64,000 nucleotides of DNA from Rattus norvegicus. Taxonomy: Eukaryota > Chordata > Mammalia > Rodentia > Muridae. The stretch covers positions 233,042,102-233,106,101 of the forward strand of contig NC_086019.1 in NCBI RefSeq assembly GCF_036323735.1. The letters run 5' to 3'. A program made the translations under genes and the position numbers. This document shows positions 37,671-48,775 of this stretch, in pieces (the first letter of the stretch is position 1; each line of letters begins with the position of its first letter). The notes under the pieces are model-generated. The model worked only from the letters and a program-made list of their open reading frames with translations. It was not told where the DNA came from and did not search any database.

Positions 37671-38089
37671 TTTAATTATAATGCAATTGCCCATACCGCG
37701 CAGGATTTATTTTATAAAGTTAAGAACTTCTAGTTAATGAAAATGATTCTTTTTGGAGTTCAAATACTCATTGGGGAAGACAGACAATTGAAATGACTAC
37801 AATACGTTGTAGGTATATATTATGCTACCATATATATTACATGGTAAATGCTACTAAAAAGGAGAACAAAGCAACTATATTGAAAATGCTAGCTTTCAGA
37901 TAAAGCTATTAGGTAGCTATAGTCAACATAAGTTCGACAGAGGTGTCAAAGCATACACTGGAGAAAAGGCAGCTTGTTCTTTAAAAGGATACTAGGAAAA
38001 CTAGATGTCTATATGTAGAATGACAGTTGAGTTATACTTTTCACCATGTACAAAAATCAATTTAAAATAAATCAAAGAGTTTGACATGA
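37671..38089. other. AT-rich DNA, no feature recognised
   Basis: No repeat or gene can be supported. Confidence 0.5.
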
Positions 38090-38278
38090 TTTATATTATA
38101 TAATGAAAAATAATCATAATGAAAATAAAATGAGTAAGATTTGGAAAGATGATGAGGAGGGGAAAAGGGAGAAGGGTACATGAGCAGCTAATGGGGAGTG
38201 ACTATAAAAATGCATAATATATTAGAACAAAAACATCTCATTGTAAACCCCATCGCTTTGTATAATAAATAAACATCA
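38090..38278 (+). mobile_element. possible LINE 3' end
   Basis: The purine-rich GATGATGAGGAGGGGAAAAGGG stretch, then TGTAAACCCCATCGCTTTGTATAATAAATAAAC, resembles the tail of rodent L1-like 3' UTRs (AACCCATCACTTTGTA.AAT..AATA). Family uncertain. Confidence 0.45.
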
Positions 38279-39957
38279 GTAATTATTTTCAAAAGAAAAT
38301 GATAGGAGTTGCATTTATTGGTAGGTTTGTCATGAGGATCTTGCTTAGAAAGGTGTTATCCGAATAAAAATTAAGAGTAAGGGGAAACTCAGTTATGTGG
38401 CATCTGGAGGATTTCTGTATGTAGAGAGCAGCTAGGACAATTGTCCTGGGGAAGATGGGAGTGATGGGACCAGAAAATATGCCCAATTGAGACAGGGAAT
38501 ACTAGAAGGCAACGGTGTGGTGTTATAGTAACAAATAAAAAGATAGTTTTTCCATTAACTGACTCACGGAAGCCGCATATGGAGGAAACATATAAAAATG
38601 TATTTGGGTCCTATTGTTTGAAGTCCATATTAGATGCCCAAGGAGACAGGTTAAGCAGAAAGTTGGCTATATAAGAAAGACATGGGTTTTTAATTGGGTG
38701 ATTTAAGTTCATTGGGTAAATGCCAAGATACGATTCGAAGTGACTGGAAAGGGAAGGGGTTAATGAGTGTGCCCTGGGATAAGGTCCCTGTTTAGGACCC
38801 TGAGGACAAATGACACATAAGGATGGAGGGAAGCTAGAGATTGCAATGTCTTGAAGCCAAGGAGAGGAAAGCTAAAATGTGAATAACTAAATCTTTGGGT
38901 AGATTTTTTAAACCAAATTTCTTCTTTAGTTGGTGGTATATATTTTCATGTCAGCTACTTCCTAATAGTGGATTTAGTGCCCTCTATTTTGGATGGCTTT
39001 TCTTTTGGGCATCCTTTTGGGCATCGCAGTTGCAGTGAAGGTACTGTGGTTATTACACCTGTCTCCCTGAGAGGCAGCCTCTAAAGTCAGGTCCATTTGT
39101 ACTACCCTTCTCTGGTTCAGAGGGAAGTGAAACAGGGTAAGAGCAAAGACACTAGACACAGTGTTTACAAAGGCTGCAGGGCTAACTCCGGACACTGAAA
39201 GAAACATTAAGGCACTTCATCCAATACTGTTTTATCCAAGTCCTTTTATGTGATGGTAGCCTGCATATATCACATAAATTTCTCATTCTCTGGAGGTGAA
39301 GAATGCACACAGAACAAAACCATCAACCAGCAAATATAAGATTTTTGATTTTGCTGAAATAATATTAGTCAAAACGATAACAAATGATACTTTTTGTATA
39401 ACCCACTACAGCATGTATATTTATATTTAATACAAAATGTCTAGAGCATAAATTCAGCTGAAGACTAGGCTACTTTATTCTGGAGATCATCGTGGTGACT
39501 ATCAGAGTGATTCACGGGTCTATGTCAGAGCTCTTACTACTGAAAATGTGGCTTGACACACATTGTAAGAAAAGAGAATGGATGATGCTTCTCTTCACAA
39601 ACAACCCTAAACAGAGATGTGTGAACATGTAAGGAAGCCATGCTCAAAGAGTCATTCAAAAAGGATATTGAGGATTTTTAACACAGTTGAATCTAAGAAG
39701 CAGGAACAGCCATGGATCTAGTTCATGGGATAAGAAAAGAATATGTAAAAGCACCCCTATGTATTTTAGTCAAGTATTAAAAAGTACTCCATTTATACTT
39801 CTTTTAATCAAAAGATGTTAACTAATAGTCTGAAAGAATGTGTCCTTTGGAAGTTATGAGCATCAGAATAACCTACTTCTCATGGGTGGAAACATCATCA
39901 TATAGATTTGACAGCAAAGAAATCGGGGAAATTTAGTTGGTATTGCTACCCAGCCAC
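38279..39957. other. no feature recognised
   Basis: No interspersed repeat or exon is recognised. Frames at 38289-38486 and 38974-39207 on the minus strand are unsupported. Confidence 0.5.
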
Positions 39958-39958
39958 T

Positions 39959-40020
<62 letters not shown>

Positions 40021-40044
40021 AAACAACAACAACAACAACAACAT
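39958..40044. repeat. compound (ATC)n(AAC)n microsatellite
   Basis: About 20 ATC units (39958-40020) followed by 8 AAC units. The two plus-strand frames here are poly-His, poly-Ile and poly-Gln translations of the array, not genes. Confidence 0.98.
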
Positions 40045-40135
40045 TATCATCTTCTTTCTCCTCTTTCTCTTCTTTCTCCCCTTCTCCTCCTCCTCCTTCT
40101 TTCCCCGTTTATTTTGTTTTTCTTCCTTTTCCTTT
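40045..40135. repeat. CT-rich tract
   Basis: Pyrimidine-rich TTCTTTCTCC and CTCCTCCTCC units directly adjoining the ATC/AAC microsatellite. Confidence 0.85.
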
Positions 40136-40505
40136 TAAAATTGAGAATAGATTCTTTTCTCATTCAATACATTTCAACTAGTTTCTCTTTCTTTCATTCC
40201 TCCAACCTCCCCCCCCACTCTCCCTCCATTTCCTCTGCAGAAAAGAGGAGGCCTCCAGGAGATAACAGCCAAATATGACAAAACAAGATACAGAGAACAA
40301 GGCAAAAAAGCCCTTAGGTTGAGGCTGGACAAGGCAACCTGATGGGAGGCAGAGTCTCAAGAGCAGGCAAAGAAGTCAGAGATACACCCGCTCCCACTGT
40401 TAGGGGTCCCACAAGACTACCAATCCAATAAGCATCACACATCCTCCGAAGGCATGCAGGTCCTACACTTGTTGCTTCGGTCTCTGAACCCATGCAGTCA
40501 TTCTC
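40136..40505 (-). mobile_element. L1 (Lx-type) 3' end, inverted
   Basis: This is the reverse complement of a murid Lx-type 3' UTR. AATTGAGAATAGATTC at the 3' end is followed by AGAAAAGAGGAGGCCTCC, CAAATATGACAAAACAAG, AGGCTGGACAAGGCAACC and CCCGCTCCCACTGTTAGG. It belongs to the same broad group as the plus-strand copy ending at 6288. The CT-rich tract to its left stands where an A-tail would be. The 5' boundary is approximate. Confidence 0.85.
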
Positions 40506-41204
40506 TCCTAACTACACATCTCAGCAGATATCACCCATGGTCAGAACCATCTCTCACCATGCTTGCTGTTTAGCGGAGGAGATAAGGTGGTGTGACTTTT
40601 GTAAGTAACCATGACATGTTATAGACTGTGTAAGTTCCATGGAGGCTGGCATAGGGTGGCAAAGTAGAAACAAAGGCATCCTTGGCTGTATACAGAGAGA
40701 TGGACCTCTGGGAGAGAGTGGGAGTTAAACTTCATGGGATATCAGTAGGCAAGAGCACACAGAGGACTTAAAAAGACAGTCCTGGAGAAAGGCATGGGAG
40801 TTAGGGTCTAAAGCTGAGTATATCTGAGATGAAAACAATCCCATTGGCTAGAGAATGGTTGATTTGATAAAATGAAAGTGAATCCAGACTAAATCTTGGA
40901 GCCTGTTAGAATAACAAGATACTTTTTCAAACTCTAAAGAGTTGTAAACTTCTTTAGATGAAGAATGATATAATCTGGACAAAATCTGGATTTTCCCACT
41001 GTGTTCTGAGGAAGCTGAGATTTTGAAGACAGTCCCTGTGCAGTGAAGGGAGAGGACTTGGCTCTTGGACACACAGTCTTGCTTCAGGCAGCAACAACTC
41101 TTCATCCACTGGTATGTTAGGGAGGTACAGTGGACAGGAGCGTTGCAGCCAAAGACAAGGTTTCAGACTTTAATTTTAAGATAAATCCTCGGAAAATTTC
41201 CTCA
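40506..41204. other. no feature recognised
   Basis: No repeat or gene is supported, although the left part might continue the inverted L1. The 85-codon minus frame at 40848-41105 is unsupported. Confidence 0.5.
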
Positions 41205-41350
41205 GTGTGTATGCTTGCCCCCATGGAAGCCAGAGATGTCAGATCCCCAGGTAGTTGTCCATGGCCTGGCACACGTACTAGGAGTCAAAGTCAGGTCCGC
41301 TGGAAGAACAATACATACTGATAACCACTGAGACAGCTCTCTGGCCCCAG
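41205..41350 (-). mobile_element. B3 SINE, inverted
   Basis: GCCCCCATGGAAGCCAGAGATGTCAGATCCCC, then AAAGTCAGGTCCGCTGGAAGAAC and CACTGAGACAGCTCTCTGGCCCC, is the complement of B3 (GGGGCTGGAGAGATGGCTCAG...TTCCAGAGGACC...GGGGATCTGACACCCTCTTCTGGC). B3 is the B2-related murid SINE with the longer middle part. Confidence 0.85.
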
Positions 41351-41469
41351 TTAACATTTTTCATGTAAAAGAAATATAAGCTGGCTGGGGTGGCCCTAAG
41401 GAAGATACCCATGCACCTGGCAAGGCCCTGGGTGGGGCACCTGGAAGAAAGACTCTTAAGCACCTTCTG

Positions 41470-42720
41470 CGAGTGCCACTACAGTAAAAAAAAAATGTGT
41501 GATGGAGAGATGGAAAGGGTGGAGTACATAGTGCAGAGATGGTAGAGACAGGTAGAAGGGTTCATACACTGTAGAGAAAGGTGAAACTTGACACTCCATA
41601 GTGGTGAGAAACAGACAAGATATGAGGTGGCCATGGTGAGGTCCTGGGCTGGGCTGCCACCAAGAACCATGTCTGGGTTCATGGTCCTCTTGCACCTGGG
41701 GTCTGTGCTGACGTCTGTGGCCTGAGTGACCACCAAAGGCAAAGCAGATGCCCCTGGTCTGAGCTGCCACCAGGTATCAATGTGTATAGCTGATAGCCGT
41801 GCTACCGTTGGGGGCATGCTGGTCTGAGTGGTCTGTGCTACCACCTGAGGCCATGGGGACATCCAGGCCCATGCTGCTGCCAGGGATCTGGGAGGGGACA
41901 TCTGTGTTAATGTCTCAGGTCCATGTTACCACCAATGACTATAAAGATATCCCTGGTATGGACTGTTGTCTGAGGTACTGTACTGAGGGGACCTTGCCCC
42001 TCACTGGCTACCACACTAGGGAGAACCAGCCTGGCCTCTTGCCTAGGCAGCACAGGAGAACTGATCCTGAAGGCTGGGAAGTAGATCAGCTGGCCCAGAA
42101 AGTGTGAGCTCTGAAGAGTTGGCCCCACCCAAGTCTGCCATGGCGTGGCTTGGGCAAGGGAGAGATGCCCTGTCTCACTGCCTGCAGTAGGTCCTGGGTT
42201 CCTGAAAACAGGAGAGCTGTGCCCCTGACTGACGGTAGCCTTCTGGAGAGCGGGCTCTGTACCTTTCCTGGGAAGTACAGTAGAGCTAGCCCTGGTGACA
42301 AAGATGTGGGTGAGCCAGCCTGGGAGACACAAAAGCAGACCTGATCAGCTGACTCTGCTATGGCATTTGGTGAGTTAGCCAGAGCAGGACTGGAGAGCTT
42401 GCCCTGGTGGTTTGGGTGGAGAACTCAGCTACCTCCCAGGCCTAGATCCAGGGCTTTGAGTTGCCCCCCTGACCCCCAATATCTTTCTCTGATATGCTTG
42501 ATCATGTAAGAGGCCCAGTCCTGTAGATCTTAAACTGAAGAATGACTGATGATACAGAGCAACAACAGAATGTCACAGAGGAGTTCTGGTGAAGATCCAG
42601 TATTTACTGTGAAGCAGGAGTCAGAGACCTTGAAACAGACCAATGACTCATTGCATTGCAGTGAACATTTGCAAATAAATATGCATGGACAAAAAGGTAA
42701 ACTGTGAAACACACTGACAC
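41470..42720. repeat. GC-richer repeat of unknown family
   Basis: The segment is GC-rich compared with its neighbours and internally quasi-repetitive. Phrases such as TGCTGCCACC, CCATG and GTCTGTG recur at loose 50-70 bp spacing between about 41640 and 41945. Phrases such as GAGAGCTGGCCCTG-like blocks recur to about 42420. I recall similar text from old rodent L1-associated or medium-reiterated repeats but cannot name the family. It lacks stops in both directions (minus frames 41479-41901 and 41907-42332, plus frame 41799-42107), which reflects composition rather than coding. Confidence 0.5.
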
Positions 42721-42882
42721 AGCTTCAGTGATAAAAGGGTTATTGTTTGTTTAATTCTATTATTTTTTTTTTTTGATAGGGAGAGGTTGCAAAGGCTGGA
42801 TACAAAGGAAAGGGGAGATGAGTGGGATTGGGGTACATGATGTGAAATTTACAAAGAATCAATAAAACGTTAAAAAATAAAT
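42721..42882 (+). mobile_element. LINE-type 3' end
   Basis: GGGAGAGGTTGCAAAGGCTGG, a purine-rich GGAAAGGGGAGATGAG block, GTACATGATGTGAAATTTAC and AAAGAATCAATAAAACG with an A-rich tail follow a rodent LINE 3' terminus with an AATAAA signal. The same terminal motif is seen in weaker form at 12100-12200. It may be the 3' end of the element occupying 41470-42720. Confidence 0.6.
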
Positions 42883-43059
42883 AATGCATTTCCATGATGG
42901 TTAACATTCTATTGACATGCATAACTGTTTGAAGCTGTGACATTTCTCCAAGTAGATGTTATCAGCAGAGTCACCTCGTGGAGTAGGCCTACATTCAGTA
43001 GACCTTTTAAGAGTCCTGTGGGATTTATAGAGTGTTCTAGAACCTATCCAAGGGCTCCA

Positions 43060-43200
43060 CAAACTCCACCATGGCACTTAATCCTCAAGTACTGCTTGAC
43101 CCATTTTACAGATAGTAAAGAAAGTGGCTTCCCTGCTTTCTCGAAGTTACTGAGGGTGGAGCAAGAGTATATTCCTACACTGTCTTCTTTGAGAGTCCTC
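43060..43200 (-). mobile_element. possible MIR fragment
   Basis: GACCCATTTTACAGATAGTAAAGAAAGTGG and the following CGAAGTTACTGAGGG-like text resemble an inverted MIR or L2 core (CCATTTTACAGATGAGGAAACTGAGG). It explains part of the 161-codon frame at 42937-43422. Confidence 0.45.
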
Positions 43201-45095
43201 AATCTTCAGATGCCTTCTTTTACTGTTTGTAGTGACTTGGGACTATGTCGAATGTCTGAGTGGACACAACAATTGCCTAATAACTTCCAGTGGGATGGCG
43301 TTCTCTCTGTTGTGAAGCACAGCTCTTTATTTTTACAAATGAGAGGGTGGGTCAGAAGGAAGGATCAGAAGGAAGCTTACTGCTTGCAACCTCTTACAAT
43401 CAGAACTCACATCTCCAGATAGGCCTTCAAATTTTTTTCCTACTGAATTGTATCAACCTTTAAAAGTACTTGTCAAAGATATAGGGAAAGAATTGAATAG
43501 GGGTTAATTCTACAGAATTGCATTTTCTGGTTGAGTGGCAGGATTCTGCTCATTGCAACTATTCTAGCTGGTTTTATAGTACTGTGGTCCCCTTTGGGAG
43601 CCATTTACAGAACTGGGGCATAACTTCTGTAGATGAACTATTTATTGATAATGTGTGAAAGCGCCCCACTGTTCAGATTACAATTGCTGTTAGTTTCAAA
43701 TAAAACAAGGACTCTGTTCACACCAGACGATGCAGTGCAACTACACTTAAGTGATTCTTAATGCCGGAGGCACATTTATGACCACTTGGGGCCTGAATCA
43801 CGAGGAGAAATTACTCAGTATTGTGGCAGATGCTATTAGTTTCTTTTGCACTTGAGGTGATGAGTCATGAGTTGGGGTGAAACTCAGGACTAAGGCAATG
43901 TTTGTGTAAGACCTCGCACAACTCCTGAGTTCAGTATCTAGAGTCAAAAGACTACTGACACCCTGCCAAGTGGACTTTGTAAAATTGACTTTATGGGTCC
44001 AACACTTAGCATAACCAATGCTCCCTTGGCTGGTTTCCTTAAAGCTGTACAGGGCTTTGCATGGTTTGAGGCTGGGGCTAGAAAGAAGCAGATGATGACT
44101 GTATATGGGTGCTAGAATTCTTGATATGGAAATTTAGAAAATACCATATATAACATATTGAGTTTACTGCTTATAGAGACAAAGCCTATATCGACAATTT
44201 TATGGATCATTTTCCTGTATAGACTCTGCACTAAACACAGTAGTTGGGGGCCTATGGAATTTGCATAAATATACTGGGAAATTCCCTGGGAGATATTGTA
44301 CAGCACAACACAATTCTACACCTGTTGGAGAGTGTAGGAGAATAGGGTATGTATGCTGATGCTATAATTGGAGCCCATTCAAACAGAGGGCTGTGGCAAG
44401 CATTTCACAAGCTGTTTACAAAGGAGCCAGGGGGAGGGGAAAAGGAGAAATCAAATTTCGTGATGGGGCTCAACTGCTAGTAAAATCCTATTAATGCATG
44501 AAGTGTTTATTGAATTCAGACAAGCAATTATCCAAGGTATTGTGAAGTGTCCTTGAAAGAGCAGGCTTAAGCTCTGAGTGATGGGGAGGGAGAATTCAAT
44601 CCCAGCACCATCACCTGAAACCCTCCCTCTTAGAGGGTCTGCATGGGAAACAGCAAACCTGTGGCAGGTCTGAGATTAGTAGGACAAAGGGAAAACATAT
44701 ACACTATCTACACTGTGATCCACTCAATGAGTATGTCTGCAGTATCTCTAGAGAGTATTCACACCCAACTTCTCTTACCCAGACCTTTCTGAGCTGTGAC
44801 TTATAAGGGAAACAAATTCAATAAGAGAATGCATCATGCCCAGATCCTACAGAACCTAGAAAACCTAACACCCTGGATAAGACTCTTAATGTAGATTTAA
44901 AGACCTGTTTACTGAACTAACTGGGGTGTCTTGCCCCTCACTGAGCCAATGGACTGTTGTCATTTAGTCCTCTTCTATTGACAGTACTTAAATGCCCAGT
45001 GTAGAGATTAGTCAAAGATGAGTTTTACTTGATGATAAGGTTAGTTGGAAATGAGTGAAAGGTAATTATTTGGGAATCAGTGGAAACTTTTCATA
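43201..45095. other. no feature recognised
   Basis: No interspersed repeat or exon is recognised in 1.9 kb. A TGAGTCA (AP-1-like) motif lies at 43862-43868. Confidence 0.5.
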
Positions 45096-45424
45096 TGTTG
45101 CTGTCATTTGAATGCATCCTCCAAAGCTCAAGTGTTGGAAACGGTATTCCCCGTGTAAGTGTTGAGAAGTGGGGCTTTGGGGAGGCTGTAGGCCCTTCAG
45201 GAGTCACATTATAGTGAGTGGGTTCATTCATAAGACGATGGTTCTTCCTTTTGCTGGGGATCACTTTCTTATTTCCACCCACTCTCTGCCTTCTGCCATG
45301 TGATGATACAGTCTAAAGGCTCTTCCCTATGCCACAATCACTCCTTGCTACTTGTAAGTTTCTTTTATTTACCAATTGCTGAGTTGGTGGTTATCATTCA
45401 TTAGCGACACCGAGGAGACTAACA
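45096..45424 (+). mobile_element. MaLR-type LTR
   Basis: Starts TGTTGCTGTCATTTGAATGC and continues CCTCCAAAGCTCAAGTGTTGG, GTGTTGAGAAGTGGGGC and CTTCTGCCATGTGATGATACAG, ending near GAGGAGACTAACA. The order matches MST/MLT1-like MaLR LTRs. No matching 5-bp flanks are seen, so either the ends are misplaced or the duplication has decayed. Confidence 0.7.
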
Positions 45425-45764
45425 AACTTGAATGAAGAAAGAGAACTTATGTCTGGAAGGCTTGACTGTACCCAATATCGTCTCAGTCTTATGGTACTCT
45501 TCACGAAATCACAACTCTCCTACAAACAGCATGGCCTTCTGAAGACGGCGGTAATGACCATTCATGGCAGCCTGACAAGTCAAGTGCCTGTCCCACTAGC
45601 AGGCTATGGAAAGCTCTAAGTATATCACTTTCCCAGGAGGTGCTCTGATAGGTTGAGATTGATAGTGCCATTAGCCAGGAATGGTTTAACCTTGTCATAG
45701 CAACACAACCTCCAAGTTGACTTTAAAAGGGCTTTTGCCTTCATAGGTGTGCAATTTTGTATAA

Positions 45765-45774
45765 GTGTGTGTGT

Positions 45775-45807
<33 letters not shown>
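45765..45807. repeat. (GT)n microsatellite
   Basis: GT repeat with one TATGTG interruption. Plus and minus frames across it are incidental. Confidence 0.97.
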
Positions 45808-45811
<4 letters not shown>

Positions 45812-46062
45812 TTACAGTTTTCAACTTTACTTTATATTCTAATATTTGCTGCACATGTATTAAGCATGTGACATTAGTATACACACGAAAGAGGAAGAGT
45901 GAGAGGCATGAGAAGTCTGCAGTGATCCATCTCACCACTAGGGGGTCATCGGGTATGTCTGGCAAAATAATCCATTCACTTGGTAAACACTGATGGTGTG
46001 TTCAATCTCTAGCAATGGGACTAGAAATGGCAGTTTAGGACAGAAAGGGGGTAAGGCATACA

Positions 46063-46063
<1 letters not shown>

Positions 46064-46114
<51 letters not shown>

Positions 46115-46132
46115 CAAAATAAATAAATAAAT
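46064..46132. repeat. (AACT)n then (AAAT)n microsatellite
   Basis: Twelve or so AACT units (46064-46113) are followed by four AAAT units. Confidence 0.97.
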
Positions 46133-47274
46133 CCTGACATCTAAAGTTTTTGAGGTTATTTTCCTTCCTATCAGAACTCATCTCAGTGAGGGCTTCCTCT
46201 GTGACATTCTGCCAGTGTAGTGGTGTTTAAATGCCAGGCTTCCTGTGGTGGGCATAGGTGGCCAACAGCATGTCTTCCAGTCACAGTGACCACAGACTTA
46301 GGAGTTCAAACCCTGGATGTTATTCTAACAATGGTCACGTTAAAGGGTAGGATGAGCTCTCTGCATGTGTGGGGATAGAAAGTTTTACCTCAAAGTCTCT
46401 CTGGATAGAAGTAAAAAGAGCACTCAGACAGGACAGCATCTTTCCCTTGGAGGATGCTTACTTGTGGGGTCTTAGTCTTAGACTTGAGAGGGAATGGGTG
46501 GGAACTACACAGTGAACGATGTAAATGTTGAGAAGTGAGACATCTGGACAGCACCCTGATGACCCTGCCCCCATACATACCCAGTCTTAGGATTACCAGG
46601 ACTGGTACTTAGCAACTCCTAAGAACTAATGGCTGGGCAGTCATTGGGGACAACTGACAGGAGCGGTGGATACACAAACCCTTTTTATTATCTTCAGAAC
46701 CCATGGAAGCCTTCCTTAGAAGCTTTGCTGACTCCCCCACCCATTACCCATGCTCAACGTAAGTAAGTTTTCCAAACAGCATGGATGACCTTCTACCTAT
46801 GCTATGCCTTTTACCATGTGTTTCACCATCAGATATCTGTCCTTCACGCACTGACAAGCTGATGAATGTCATCAAGGCAGTAACTGACTCTTGTTCATCT
46901 ATTGTCCACTCCATGACAGCCACTGGGTGTGAGGAGTTCAGTAACTGTATCCCAAAAATGCTACATTTGAGGTGCGGAAGACAGAGATGACATCTGAACT
47001 AACCACGTTACGTATTTTACAATCTGTAAACTGCAAATACTTTCGACACCAGTCCCCTTTTTGTTTATCCAACTCTGCATTGTTCACAAAACATGCATAT
47101 TGACCTTGGCCTGCTCAATCTTTTCATAAATCTTGAGGGAAGGAAGGACCATTTCCTTATTATATAGCTGTTAAAATAGGAAATCAGAACATTCAAGGCG
47201 TCAAATTATATATGGCGTTTTGGCAGCGATAGAAAGTTAGGCATTCCTCTACTCAGGGTTCTTAGACATTTCCC
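46133..47274. other. no gene recognised
   Basis: A possible L2 3' trace lies around 46850-46920 (CATCAAGGCAGTAACTGAC then TTGTTCATC). Frames at 46390-46578 and 46781-46990 are unsupported. Confidence 0.45.
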
Positions 47275-47522
47275 TTCTCTTTTCCCCTGTCCTCCCTCTC
47301 CCACCTCTCTGTCCTCCCTTCTTATCCTGCCTTTCTGTCCTCCCTATCCTCTCCTCTGTCCTCCCTGTCCTGCCCCTCTGTTCTCTCTGTCCTCCCCTCT
47401 GTCCTCCCTGTCCTCCTCTCTGTCTTCCCTGTCCTCCCCCATCTGTCCCTCTCTATCCTCCCTGTCCTCACACCTCTGTACTCCCTGTCTCCCCACTCTG
47501 TCCTCCTTATCTTCCTTCTTAC
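47275..47522. repeat. CT-rich minisatellite
   Basis: Loosely tandem units of about 15-20 bp built from CTCTGTCCTCCCTGTCCTC variants. The strong strand asymmetry (C+T on plus) and the unit variation indicate an old minisatellite. The minus frame 47322-47567 encodes Arg/Gly/Glu/Thr repeats from it and is not a gene. Confidence 0.9.
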
Positions 47523-47569
47523 GTCAGCTCTATTTTTAAATCTCAGTCCAACTTTCACTCTTGGCATAG

Positions 47570-47705
47570 GCTAAGGGTAATCTTTCTTTCCTTTCCAACC
47601 TCAATGTCTTTATCTGTGAAATGGGGAGAATGACAATGACGTCTTTCCTTGGAGATAATGTAACTACACTAGCTATAGATAGCAAATAACATGCATTAGT
47701 TACTG
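47570..47705 (+). mobile_element. MIR SINE
   Basis: CCAACCTCAATGTCTTTATCTGTGAAATGGGGAGAATGAC followed by GGAGATAATGTAAC matches MIR sense sequence (CCTCAGTTTCCTCATCTGTAAAATGGGGATAATAA...). Confidence 0.75.
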
Positions 47706-48696
47706 TTTTCCATACACTAAAAAAATCTTAAATTTAGAGAGATAACTCTAAAAATCATAAAGAAAAATTTCAAATAACCTAAACCATTTTAGGTGTTATA
47801 CATGTACTTGGTTTCCTTGAGCTGTAAGTCTGTGAACTCCTGATCTCATTTTACAAAGGCATTCAGTTGAGAGGAAAAGATGTGAAGCTCGTGTCAGAGT
47901 GTCCTAGAGAGAGTAGTAGGGAGGCTGTTTTCTGGGTGCACTGCCTACTTCCTCTGCTGTGTGAGTGGACAAAGACCAACCCATGGGACTATATTATTAG
48001 ATCTTGGATCTAAGTCTTGTGAAATCCTGTTTTGTTATATTACAACAGTTGTAGTCTTCTATATACAACTGGTAGTATTACCTGTGCCCACAACTAAGTA
48101 CTTTTGGGTTTGCAACAGTTAAAACTGCCTCCCTATTAGATCAGAAATAACTTCCTAGTGAGAGTTTCAGGAGTGGTAAAGTCGCCATAGACTTTGTCAG
48201 CATCCCTCTGGGGGAGAAATAGCCCACCAATCACCCAACTTTATAATTCCCTTAGGAATCTCAGACATACAGAAAACAGCTTGCTAAAAGGAAGTGATAT
48301 AAGAGTGAACTGGGGGTCACGGCTTTTGAACAATGTATCTGCGTCTAAGAACCCGCTCTCTCCCAGTAAAGGATAAAGGAGGGCACAGAATTCACCAGAA
48401 GTCTTAGAGGGAATAACAAGAGTGGACCTGCTTTGCCAATGTGTTGGAAAGGGGAAGGCAGAGCTGTATAAAATCCAACCCATCAGCCTGTGTCTGACTG
48501 ATTGTCACTCAAGGTGTCTGCGGTGCGAGAGATAGTGGCTACTCTACTTTGGGGAAGGGTAGGGAAGAGAAGAGTTTGATGCATTTGGGAATATCTCAAC
48601 ACCAGTCTACTTCCACTGTATGAGCAATTCAAAGAAAAAAAATGAACAATTATTTTCCAATGAGTTGTGTTAGAAGACAACTGTTCCACTTTGCAG
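47706..48696. other. no feature recognised
   Basis: No repeat or exon is supported. Frames on opposite strands at 48194-48483 overlap. Confidence 0.5.
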
Positions 48697-48775
48697 CCAA
48701 GCTCGCCATGAATTTATGATCCTCCTGCCTATACCCCTAACAACTGCAGGCATATGCCATCCTGTCTGGTTTAAA
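48697..48775 (-). mobile_element. B1-like fragment, inverted
   Basis: AGCCAAGCTCGCCATGAA, TGATCCTCCTGCCTATACC and CAGGCATATGCCATCCTGTCTGG follow an inverted B1/proto-B1 (GCCAGGCTGGCCTCAAACT...GGCATGTGCCACCATGCCTGG). Confidence 0.6.

Noticed and set aside
39908..40278. Frames encoding poly-His and poly-Ile runs
   Set aside because: They are translations of the (ATC)n(AAC)n array and the CT tract.
41479..42332. Two ~140-codon minus-strand frames in tandem
   Set aside because: The block is GC-rich and stop-poor in several frames on both strands at once, and it is quasi-repetitive, so composition explains the frames.
42937..43422. 161-codon plus-strand open frame, the longest outside L1 and microsatellites
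   Set aside because: No recognisable domain, no splice or promoter context, and its middle overlaps a MIR/L2-like segment (TTTTACAGAT block). A frame of this length is expected by chance in 64 kb read in six frames.
47322..47567. Arg/Gly/Glu/Thr repeat protein on the minus strand
   Set aside because: Translation of the CT-rich minisatellite; no start context or non-repetitive domain.
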